Under the pieces are notes generated by a model that searched no databases, was not told the origin of the DNA, and saw nothing but the letters and a program-made list of their open reading frames with translations. A stretch of DNA of 11,372 bases from positions 1-11,372 of the forward strand of contig CAZQRA010000062.1 in NCBI GenBank assembly GCA_964595575.1, written 5' to 3'. Each line of letters starts with the position of its first letter. The first letter of the stretch is position 1. This DNA is from PALSA-612 sp964595575. GTDB lineage: Bacteria; Actinomycetota; Thermoleophilia; Gaiellales; Gaiellaceae. Positions 6,288 to 11,372 of the stretch are shown piece by piece. Made by a program: the position numbers and the translations under genes.

Positions 6288-6950
6288 ATGTTCGACAGCG
6301 TCGCCCTCATCGGAGCTACCGGCCGCGCCGGCTCGGCCATTGCCGCCCGGTTGCGCCAGCGCGGCCTGTCGCTGCGGGAGCGCGACGCCGATCTCGTCCT
6401 CCTCTGCGTTCCCGACGCCGCCATCGCCGAGGCGGCGGCGGCTGTGCCCCTGGGCCCGTGGATCGCCCACGTGAGCGGGGCAACGCCGCTCTCTGCCCTC
6501 GACCCCCACCGGCGCCGCTTCAGCGTCCACCCCCTGCAGACCCTGGTCAAGTGGCGGGGCCCGGAGCAGCTGGACGGGGCCTACGCGGCCGTGTGCGCCG
6601 AGACCGACGAGGCGAGAGAGCGGGGCTTCTGGCTGGCGGAGGCCCTGGGCCTCGTCCCGTTCGCGCTTGCCGACGACCGGCGAGCCCTCTACCACGCCGG
6701 CGCCGTCATCGCCTCCAACTACCTGGTCACCCTCTACCGGGCGGCTGCCCGCCTGCTCCGGGACGCCGGGGCTCCCCCAGAGGGGCTCCTACCCCTCATG
6801 CGCCGCACCATCGACAACGGCTTCGAGCTCACGGGGCCCATCGCCCGGGGCGATCGAGGCACGGTGGAGCGCCATCTAGCGGCCCTGCGCGCCCGCCACC
6901 CCGACCTCGAGCCCCTGTACCGGGCGCTGGCGGAGGCGACGGCGCCGTGA
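6288..6950 (+). CDS. Compact Rossmann-like/DUF2520 protein, putative reductase of the pantothenate operon
   Basis: The 220-residue protein starts with a dinucleotide-fold loop, VALIGATGRAGSAIA (5-19), then a strand LVLLCVPDAAIAEA (36-49), HVSGATPLSAL and SVHPLQTLV. The C-terminal half has the DUF2520 hallmarks ALYHAGAVIASNYLVTLYRA (133-152) and ELTGPIARGDRGTVERHL (LTGPIARGD at 181-189). DUF2520 proteins resemble ketopantoate reductase and related dehydrogenases, and in Mycobacterium the DUF2520 gene Rv3603c also sits directly before panC. The GTGA overlap with panC argues for a role in pantothenate synthesis, perhaps the ketopantoate reductase step; this is inference. The Rossmann part is short: only about 15 residues separate helix 1 from the LVLL strand, so much of the region that usually reads the cofactor ribose is missing. 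Confidence 0.88.
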   Translation: MFDSVALIGATGRAGSAIAARLRQRGLSLRERDADLVLLCVPDAAIAEAAAAVPLGPWIAHVSGATPLSALDPHRRRFSVHPLQTLVKWRGPEQLDGAYAAVCAETDEARERGFWLAEALGLVPFALADDRRALYHAGAVIASNYLVTLYRAAARLLRDAGAPPEGLLPLMRRTIDNGFELTGPIARGDRGTVERHLAALRARHPDLEPLYRALAEATAP

Positions 6951-7720
6951 AGGTCGCCCGCGCCATCGCCGAGGCTCGGGCCTACCTGGCCGAGCGCCGA
7001 GCGGGGGCTCGGGTGGGCCTCGTCCCCACCATGGGCGCCTTCCACGCCGGCCACCTGGCCTTGCTCGCGGCCGCTCGAGCCGAGTGCGACCTCGTGGTCT
7101 GCAGCCTGTTCGTCAACCCCGCCCAGTTCAACGACCCCCGCGATCTCGCCTCCTACCCCCGGGACGAGGCTCGCGACCTCGAGCTGGCCGAGGAGGCGGG
7201 AGTCGACCTCGTGTTCTTACCCCCGGTCGAGGAGATGTACCCGCCCGGCTACCAGACCTGGGTGGAGGTGACGGAGCTCGGCTCCATCCTCGAGGGGGCC
7301 TTCCGCCCCGGCCACTTCCGGGGCGTGGCCACCGTCTGCCTCAAGCTCTTCAACATCGTCCGCCCGCAGGTCGCCTACTTCGGCCAGAAGGATGCCCAGC
7401 AGGTGGAGGTGATCAAACGCTTGGTGCGCGACCTCGATCTCGAGCTGGAGCTGCGGGTGGTTCCCACCGTGCGGGACGCCGACGGCCTTGCCCTCTCCTC
7501 CCGCAATGTGCTCCTCACGCCCGAGGAGCGGGAGCGAGCCCTCGCCCTGCCCCGCGCCCTGGCCACCAAGGACCCGGCCAGGGCGCGCGAGCTCCTCGCC
7601 GACCTCGACGTCGACTACGTCGAGGTCTGCCCCTTCGACCCGCCCGTCCTGGCTGCCGCTGTGCGGGTCGGATCCGTTCGCCTTATCGACAACGTCCCCC
7701 TGGAAGGAGGATCGCCATGA
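6947..7720 (+). CDS. panC: Pantothenate synthetase (pantoate-beta-alanine ligase)
   Basis: PanC joins pantoate and beta-alanine with ATP through a pantoyl-adenylate. The 257-residue product has GLVPTMGAFHAGHLALL with the HxGH ATP motif at His33-His36, SLFVNPAQFNDPRDLASYPR (53-72), RGVATVCLKLFNIVRPQ (125-141), FGQKDAQQ (145-152) and the KMSKS-like SSRN at 184-187. All catalytic motifs are intact. The C-terminal dimerisation part (after residue 195) is about 20 residues shorter than the usual 275-285 residue enzymes, but still ends in the expected VGSVRLIDNVPL. GTG 6947 is chosen because it makes a GTGA overlap with the preceding stop. The stop overlaps the panB ATG. Confidence 0.97.
   Translation: MKVARAIAEARAYLAERRAGARVGLVPTMGAFHAGHLALLAAARAECDLVVCSLFVNPAQFNDPRDLASYPRDEARDLELAEEAGVDLVFLPPVEEMYPPGYQTWVEVTELGSILEGAFRPGHFRGVATVCLKLFNIVRPQVAYFGQKDAQQVEVIKRLVRDLDLELELRVVPTVRDADGLALSSRNVLLTPEERERALALPRALATKDPARARELLADLDVDYVEVCPFDPPVLAAAVRVGSVRLIDNVPLEGGSP
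7704..7710 (+). promoter_or_regulatory. Shine-Dalgarno (AAGGAGG) of panB
   Basis: AAGGAGG lies 6 bases before ATG 7717, inside the last codons of panC. It confirms ATG 7717 over the many upstream in-frame codons that merely shadow panC. Confidence 0.8.
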
Positions 7721-8619
7721 GCACCCGCCCCCGTACGCCTGCCCCCGCCACGCCCGCTCCCGGCAAGCTCCCCTTGACCGACCTCGCCGACCTCAAGCGG
7801 CGCGGCCAGAAGATCGTCATGGTCACCGCCTACGACGCCCCCAGCGGCCGCCTGGCCGACGAGGCCGGCGTCGACCTCGTGCTGGTGGGGGACTCGGCGG
7901 CCATGACCGTGCTCGGGCACGACTCCACCGTGCCCGCCACCATGGAGGAGATGCTCTTCCTCGCCAGGGCGGTCACCCGCGGCGCCCGCCGGCCGCTGGT
8001 GGTCGCCGACATGCCCTTCGGCTCCTTCCAGGTCTCCGACCAGGCCGCGGTCGCCAACGCGATCCGCTTCGTCAAGGAGGCGGGGGCGGATGCGGTCAAG
8101 CTGGAGGGGGCCGGGCCGACCCTCTCACGGGTGCGGGCCATCGTCGGCGCCGGCATCCCGGTCATGGGCCACCTGGGGCTGACACCCCAGTCGGCGACCC
8201 TGCTCGGCGGCTTCAAGGCCCAGGGACGGACGGCGGAGAAGGCCGTGCGGCTGGTCGAGGACGCGCGCGCCCTGGAAGCGGCCGGCTGCTTCTCGCTCGT
8301 GCTCGAGTGCGTGCCGCCGCCGGTCGCGGCCCGTATCAGCCGCGAGCTCTCCATCCCCACAATCGGCATCGGCGCCGGACCCGGCTGCGACGGTCAGGTG
8401 CTCGTCTGGCACGACCTCCTCGGCCTGTCGGAGCGAACGGGTCCCCGCTTCGTCAAGCGCTACGCCGACCTGGCCGGGGAGGTGCGCAGAGCGCTCGAGG
8501 CCTACGCGGCCGACGTGAGGGCGGGAGCCTTCCCCGAGGACCGGCACACCTACGCGATGGCCGAAGGAGAGCTGGCCCTCTTCGAGGAGGCCCTGGCCGC
8601 CGGCGTCGGCGGCGGATAG
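7717..8619 (+). CDS. panB: 3-methyl-2-oxobutanoate (ketopantoate) hydroxymethyltransferase
   Basis: PanB adds a hydroxymethyl group from methylene-tetrahydrofolate to 2-oxoisovalerate, giving ketopantoate, the first step of pantothenate synthesis. The 300-residue TIM-barrel protein has MVTAYDAPSGRLADEAGVD (35-53), VGDSAAMTVLGHDST with Mg ligand Asp59, ADMPFGSFQVS with Mg ligand Asp98, KLEGA (128-132), MGHLGLTPQSA (150-160), the catalytic Glu197 in LVLECVP, and GIGAGPGCDGQVLVWHDLLGL (GIGAG at 217-221). The first 16 residues, rich in Pro, Thr and Ala, are an extra tail before the normal start. The length is slightly above the usual 265-280. The ATGA overlap with panC and the strong Shine-Dalgarno fix the start. 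No panD is present in the window. Confidence 0.97.
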   Translation: MSTRPRTPAPATPAPGKLPLTDLADLKRRGQKIVMVTAYDAPSGRLADEAGVDLVLVGDSAAMTVLGHDSTVPATMEEMLFLARAVTRGARRPLVVADMPFGSFQVSDQAAVANAIRFVKEAGADAVKLEGAGPTLSRVRAIVGAGIPVMGHLGLTPQSATLLGGFKAQGRTAEKAVRLVEDARALEAAGCFSLVLECVPPPVAARISRELSIPTIGIGAGPGCDGQVLVWHDLLGLSERTGPRFVKRYADLAGEVRRALEAYAADVRAGAFPEDRHTYAMAEGELALFEEALAAGVGGG

Positions 8620-8630
8620 GCGCGGATGGT

Positions 8631-8638
8631 CAATATTG
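8631..8638. promoter_or_regulatory. AT-rich palindrome CAATATTG in the panB-coxB gap, possible operator
   Basis: The perfect 8-base palindrome CAATATTG is flanked by GG and CC outside one mismatched pair (GGTCAATATTGCCC at 8628-8641). It stands out in otherwise very GC-rich DNA, 12 bases after panB and 43 bases before coxB. A regulator site is plausible but unproven. Confidence 0.3.
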
Positions 8639-8664
8639 CCCAGGAAAGCCCCGTAGCTCCGGTT

Positions 8665-8670
8665 TAGCCT
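8665..8670 (+). promoter_or_regulatory. Candidate -10 box (TAGCCT) before coxB
   Basis: TAGCCT fits TANNNT and lies 11 bases before GTG 8682, in a gap with no Shine-Dalgarno. Transcription would start a few bases before the GTG, giving a nearly leaderless mRNA. TTGCCC at 8636-8641 resembles a -35, but the 23-base spacing is too long to count. Confidence 0.35.
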
Positions 8671-8681
8671 CCGCACCCCAC

Positions 8682-9206
8682 GTGGGTGCGACGGCCAAGA
8701 CGATCGGGATCTTCTACCTCGTCCTCATCGTGTCGGGGGCGGTAGTCGCGCTGGCCGTGGCCTGGTCGACGCTCGGCCGTCGCCGCCTTCACACCGACCC
8801 CAAGCGTCTCGCCGAGCGCGAGCGCCTCTGGATGGCGGCGGTGCTGGCCGCGCTCGCCGCCCTTCTCTTCTCCACCATCTTCTTCGCCCCCTACGGCGAG
8901 AGCGCCGGCCCCGGAAAGCAGGTGGTGCGTGTCGTCGCCTCCCAGTTCGCCTGGGACGTCCGGCCGAGCACGGTCGAGGCGGGCGTTCCGGTCGAGTTCC
9001 GGCTGACCGCGAAGGATGTCACCCACGGCCTCGGCATCTACGACCGAGGCGGCGTCCTGCTCAAGCAGGTGCAGGTGCCGCCCGGCCACGAGCAGCGGCT
9101 CGTGTACACGTTCGACCGGCCGGGGACGTACCGGTTTCTCTGCCTGGAGTACTGCGGTTTCGGGCACCACCTGATGGAGACCACGATCCGGGTGGTGGCA
9201 CGGTGA
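8682..9206 (+). CDS. coxB: B-type (ba3-like) cytochrome c oxidase subunit II, CuA protein
   Basis: Subunit II takes electrons from cytochrome c through the binuclear CuA centre. The 174-residue protein has two hydrophobic helices (about 8-28 and 48-69) and then a short cupredoxin domain facing outward. The CuA ligand set is complete: His115 (DVTHGLGIY), Cys154, Glu156, Cys158, His162 and Met165 in CLEYCGFGHHLM. ASQFAWDVRP (86-95) carries the Trp and aromatic residues for electron entry. The small domain, without the long loops of aa3 enzymes, fits the B family. Thermus ba3 subunit II has one helix plus a separate subunit IIa helix; here both helices are in one chain. GTG 8682 is the first start after panB in this frame. 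The stop overlaps coxA (GTGA). Confidence 0.94.
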   Translation: MGATAKTIGIFYLVLIVSGAVVALAVAWSTLGRRRLHTDPKRLAERERLWMAAVLAALAALLFSTIFFAPYGESAGPGKQVVRVVASQFAWDVRPSTVEAGVPVEFRLTAKDVTHGLGIYDRGGVLLKQVQVPPGHEQRLVYTFDRPGTYRFLCLEYCGFGHHLMETTIRVVAR

Positions 9207-11143
9207 GCGTGGAGACGCCGAGCACGGCGCTCCCAGGCAAGCCGCCTCTCGACGATGCCGGCCGGGAGGTCGCCCGCCGTCTCACCCTGCGCTACCTCGC
9301 CGCCTCGACGGCCATCTTCCTCGCCGCCGGTCTCCTCGGCCTTCTGATCCACAACAGCACCGCCGACCTCGGCCGACTGGACGAGAACACCTGGTACGCG
9401 CTGATGACGGCGCACGGCCTGGGCGCCTTCGTGGGCTGGGCCGGCTTCGCCGTCATGGGGCTTTCCTGGTGGGTGTTCGCCTGGGTGGGCTTCCCCATCC
9501 GCCGTTTCGGCCGGGCGATGGCCGAGGCCGCCTTCTGGCTGATGGTGCTCGGCGTGGCCGGCGTCCTCGTGACCACGCTGGCCATGGACTACGCCGGATC
9601 GTGGGTCTTCCTCTACCCCATCTCCTTCCACTCGGCCGGGCAGTGGAGCGACGCCGCCGCCGGGCTCTTCTCCGGCTCGGTGCTCCTCGTCGGCCTGGCC
9701 ATCGTCACCTGGTGCCTGGGCATCCTGCACACGGCGGTCGGGCCCGCCCTCCACGCCGTCTCCCGCTCCATCCCCAACCGGCTGGGCGTCGCGCTCGGTT
9801 TTGGCTACGTGGCGCCGCGGCGGTTCGCGACCAACCCCAAGCCGGTGCCCTACCCGGTGATCCCGTTGGCCGTGATCGGGCTGGGGATGATCGTGGCCAC
9901 CCTTCCCCTGGCCGGCCTGCTCGTTCAGAACATCGTCCAGTCGATCGACCCCGGGGTGACGGTGGACGCGCTGTTCGCCAAGAACATCCTCTGGTGGTTC
10001 GGTCACCCGGTCGTCTACCTCCTCCTCTTCCCCGCCGCCGCCGTCTACTACCTGCTCATCCCCCGTTACGCCGGCCGGCCGCTCGTGGCCGGCAACGTGG
10101 TCGCCATCGCCTGGGCGATCGCCCTCGTCGCCAACGTCCTCGTCTGGGCCCACCACATCTACCTCGACTACCCGCACGGCACCGTCCAGGGGGCGCTCAA
10201 CATCGCCATGCAGCCGATGACGTTCGCGCTCACGCTGCCCTCGGCGCTCTCGCTCTACAGCCTCGCCTTCACCGTGTGGCGGTCGAACTTCACCTGGAAC
10301 GCGGCGTCCACAGCTCTCTTCCTCGGCCTCGTCGGCTGGCTGGTAGCGGGCCTGTCGGGCGTGGTGAACGCGACCATCGCCTTCGACGAGGTCGTGCACA
10401 ACACCCTCTGGGTGGTCGGCCATTTCCACCAGATGGCCCTGCTCAACATCGGACTGGCCGTGATCGGCGCCACCTACGCCTTCCTGCCCGAGCTGACCGG
10501 CAAGCCCCTGTACAGCGAGGCAATGGCCCGCTGGCACGTGTGGCTGACCTTCCTGGCCGGCACGGCCTTCTTCGCCGTCTGGCTGGTGCAGGGGCTGGAG
10601 GGGGCGCCCCGCCGCTTCGCCGTCCTTCCCAGCCGGTTCGACACGGGCACGCTCGTGGCCGTCCCCTTCACCTTCATCCTGGCAGCGGCCCAGCTTCTCT
10701 TCGTGTGGAACATCGTCCAGACGGTGCGCGGCGCCGGCGCCCGGGAGCGGCGGCCGCTTTCCGCCTACGACCGCGAGGCCGTGCTCATGCTGGCCGTGCT
10801 CGCCTTCGCCGCCCTCATGTTCGTAGCCGGCGTGTTCGTGGGCCGGGCGACGAAGAAGACGGGCGCGACCCCCCAGCCGGCCGCCGCCGGTGAGGAGGAG
10901 GCGATCGCGCGGGGGAAGAGGGTCTTCGCCTCGGCCGGCTGCGGAAGCTGCCACACGCTAGCCGCCGCAGCCACCAAGGGCACGGTGGGTCCCAACCTCG
11001 ACACGACAGCGCTGACCGCACCCCAGATCGCCCAGGTCGTCACCAAGGGCCGCCCGGCCAAGGGCATGCCCTCGTTCGCCGCCACGCTGAGCGACGACGA
11101 CATCCGAGCGGTGGCAACGTTCGTGGCCCGGTCGAGGCCCTGA
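9203..11143 (+). CDS. coxA: B-type heme-copper oxidase subunit I with C-terminal cytochrome c domain
   Basis: This 646-residue subunit holds the low-spin heme and the heme-CuB oxygen-reducing site. Ligands are all visible: His71 and His409 (low-spin heme), His268 with Tyr272 in GHPVVY (CuB and the cross-linked Tyr), His317-His318 in WAHHIY (CuB), and His407 in GHFHQ (high-spin heme). The GHPVVY motif lacks the Glu of A1-type enzymes, supporting the B family. About 13 helices are predicted, the last at 525-547, which would place the C-terminus outside the cell. After a Pro/Ala/Glu linker (about 551-567) comes a class I cytochrome c domain with Cys580-Gly-Ser-Cys583-His584 and likely axial Met622 (KGMPSF). 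The fused cytochrome could feed CuA of CoxB. The frame is continuous, with no sign of a frameshift. No subunit III or heme synthesis gene follows in the window. Confidence 0.95.
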   Translation: MSVETPSTALPGKPPLDDAGREVARRLTLRYLAASTAIFLAAGLLGLLIHNSTADLGRLDENTWYALMTAHGLGAFVGWAGFAVMGLSWWVFAWVGFPIRRFGRAMAEAAFWLMVLGVAGVLVTTLAMDYAGSWVFLYPISFHSAGQWSDAAAGLFSGSVLLVGLAIVTWCLGILHTAVGPALHAVSRSIPNRLGVALGFGYVAPRRFATNPKPVPYPVIPLAVIGLGMIVATLPLAGLLVQNIVQSIDPGVTVDALFAKNILWWFGHPVVYLLLFPAAAVYYLLIPRYAGRPLVAGNVVAIAWAIALVANVLVWAHHIYLDYPHGTVQGALNIAMQPMTFALTLPSALSLYSLAFTVWRSNFTWNAASTALFLGLVGWLVAGLSGVVNATIAFDEVVHNTLWVVGHFHQMALLNIGLAVIGATYAFLPELTGKPLYSEAMARWHVWLTFLAGTAFFAVWLVQGLEGAPRRFAVLPSRFDTGTLVAVPFTFILAAAQLLFVWNIVQTVRGAGARERRPLSAYDREAVLMLAVLAFAALMFVAGVFVGRATKKTGATPQPAAAGEEEAIARGKRVFASAGCGSCHTLAAAATKGTVGPNLDTTALTAPQIAQVVTKGRPAKGMPSFAATLSDDDIRAVATFVARSRP

Positions 11144-11176
11144 GCGAGGCGCGCCCGGCCCCGACGCGCCCGCGGA

Positions 11177-11372
11177 GTGGCCGCGCGCCCACGGGTGCGC
11201 GGCGGCGTCGATCGTGAGATCGAGCTTCTCGCCGAGATCGGACGTGGCGCGTACGAGCTGGCGCCGTTCGGGACCGACGACGCGGATGCTGCCTGCGAGG
11301 TGATCCGCCGCTACGGCGATCTCGCCCTCGGCCTCGCCGACGCCTCCATCGTCGTCCTCGCCGGCCGCTACA
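11177..11372 (+). pseudogene. PIN-domain (VapC-like) toxin fragment, N-terminal half missing; runs off the window
   Basis: Translation from GTG 11177 reads GVDREIELLAEI, then GAYELAPFGTDDADAA, EVIRRYGDLALGLADASIVV. This matches the C-terminal half of PIN ribonucleases, including the acidic GLxDASxV motif that binds metal. The N-terminal half, with the first catalytic Asp (usually in a V-D-T-S motif) and the mid-protein Glu, is absent. Only 33 bases lie between the coxA stop and this GTG, and they are Arg/Ala-rich in the same frame. No ribosome binding site or partner antitoxin is seen. A decayed toxin gene is the best reading. A sequencing or assembly error or an unusual short PIN protein are less likely. 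The 3' end is beyond the window. Confidence 0.6.

Noticed and set aside
6210..6695. N-terminal extension of the zinc-ribbon protein
   Set aside because: The MPIYEYVC start is the family hallmark, and the extension lies opposite the DUF2520 gene with no conserved content.
8636..8670. TTGCCC plus TAGCCT as a full -35/-10 promoter for coxB
   Set aside because: The 23-base spacing is well outside the usual 16-19; only the -10 element is kept as a weak candidate.
9038..10954. Long open frame of 638 codons antisense to coxB-coxA
   Set aside because: Its product is a low-complexity run of Gly, Asp, Glu, His and Arg without a fold, and it lies opposite a clearly conserved oxidase. It is a by-product of high GC at third codon positions.
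11149..11190. GC-rich hairpin after coxA (CGCGG at 11171-11175 with CCGCG at 11181-11185) as a terminator
   Set aside because: The stem is only five pairs, no T-run follows, and such stems arise often by chance at this GC content.
1..11372. CRISPR array, tRNA or rRNA genes, insertion sequences, prophage or defence genes
   Set aside because: None was seen on reading either strand. The repeats noticed are short, and no transposase, integrase or Cas motif appears in any credible frame.

Overview
This is a very GC-rich, gene-dense bacterial chromosome segment; GC looks above 70% by eye but was not counted. Starts are often GTG, and gene after gene overlaps by four bases (NTGA). Family 4 uracil-DNA glycosylase, an FmdB zinc ribbon, the tsaE-tsaB-rimI-tsaD order and a DUF2520-panC-panB operon suggest a high-GC actinobacterium, perhaps a deep-branching Thermoleophilia-like lineage. 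That placement is inference. The two ends cut a protease gene (left) and a PIN-domain remnant (right). No tRNA, rRNA, CRISPR array, IS element or phage gene was seen.

Left block, 1-6209, minus strand. One co-directional series reads fmdB-like zinc ribbon, udg (family 4), tsaE, tsaB, rimI, a secreted BNR/Ycf48-like beta-propeller protein, tsaD, and a secreted subtilase with a PA-type insert that runs off the window. TsaE, TsaB and TsaD make the t6A modification of ANN-decoding tRNAs, and RimI is the N-acetyltransferase that usually travels with them. The two exported proteins within this set are unusual company. The propeller gene appears to start with CTG behind a near-perfect Shine-Dalgarno, and tsaE also lacks a canonical start at the expected place.

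Middle block, 6210-8619, plus strand. A 78-bp divergent intergenic region separates the left block from an operon of a compact Rossmann/DUF2520 protein, panC and panB, each overlapping the next by four bases. PanB makes ketopantoate and PanC makes pantothenate; the reductase step between them has no classical enzyme here, so the DUF2520 protein is a candidate.

Right block, 8620-11372, plus strand. After a 62-bp gap with an AT-rich palindrome come coxB and coxA of a B-type (ba3-like) heme-copper oxidase. CoxA has all expected heme and CuB ligands, 13 predicted helices and, unusually, a cytochrome c domain fused to its C-terminus. A PIN toxin-like fragment without its N-terminal half follows and runs off the window. 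No stretch longer than 300 bases lacks a gene.
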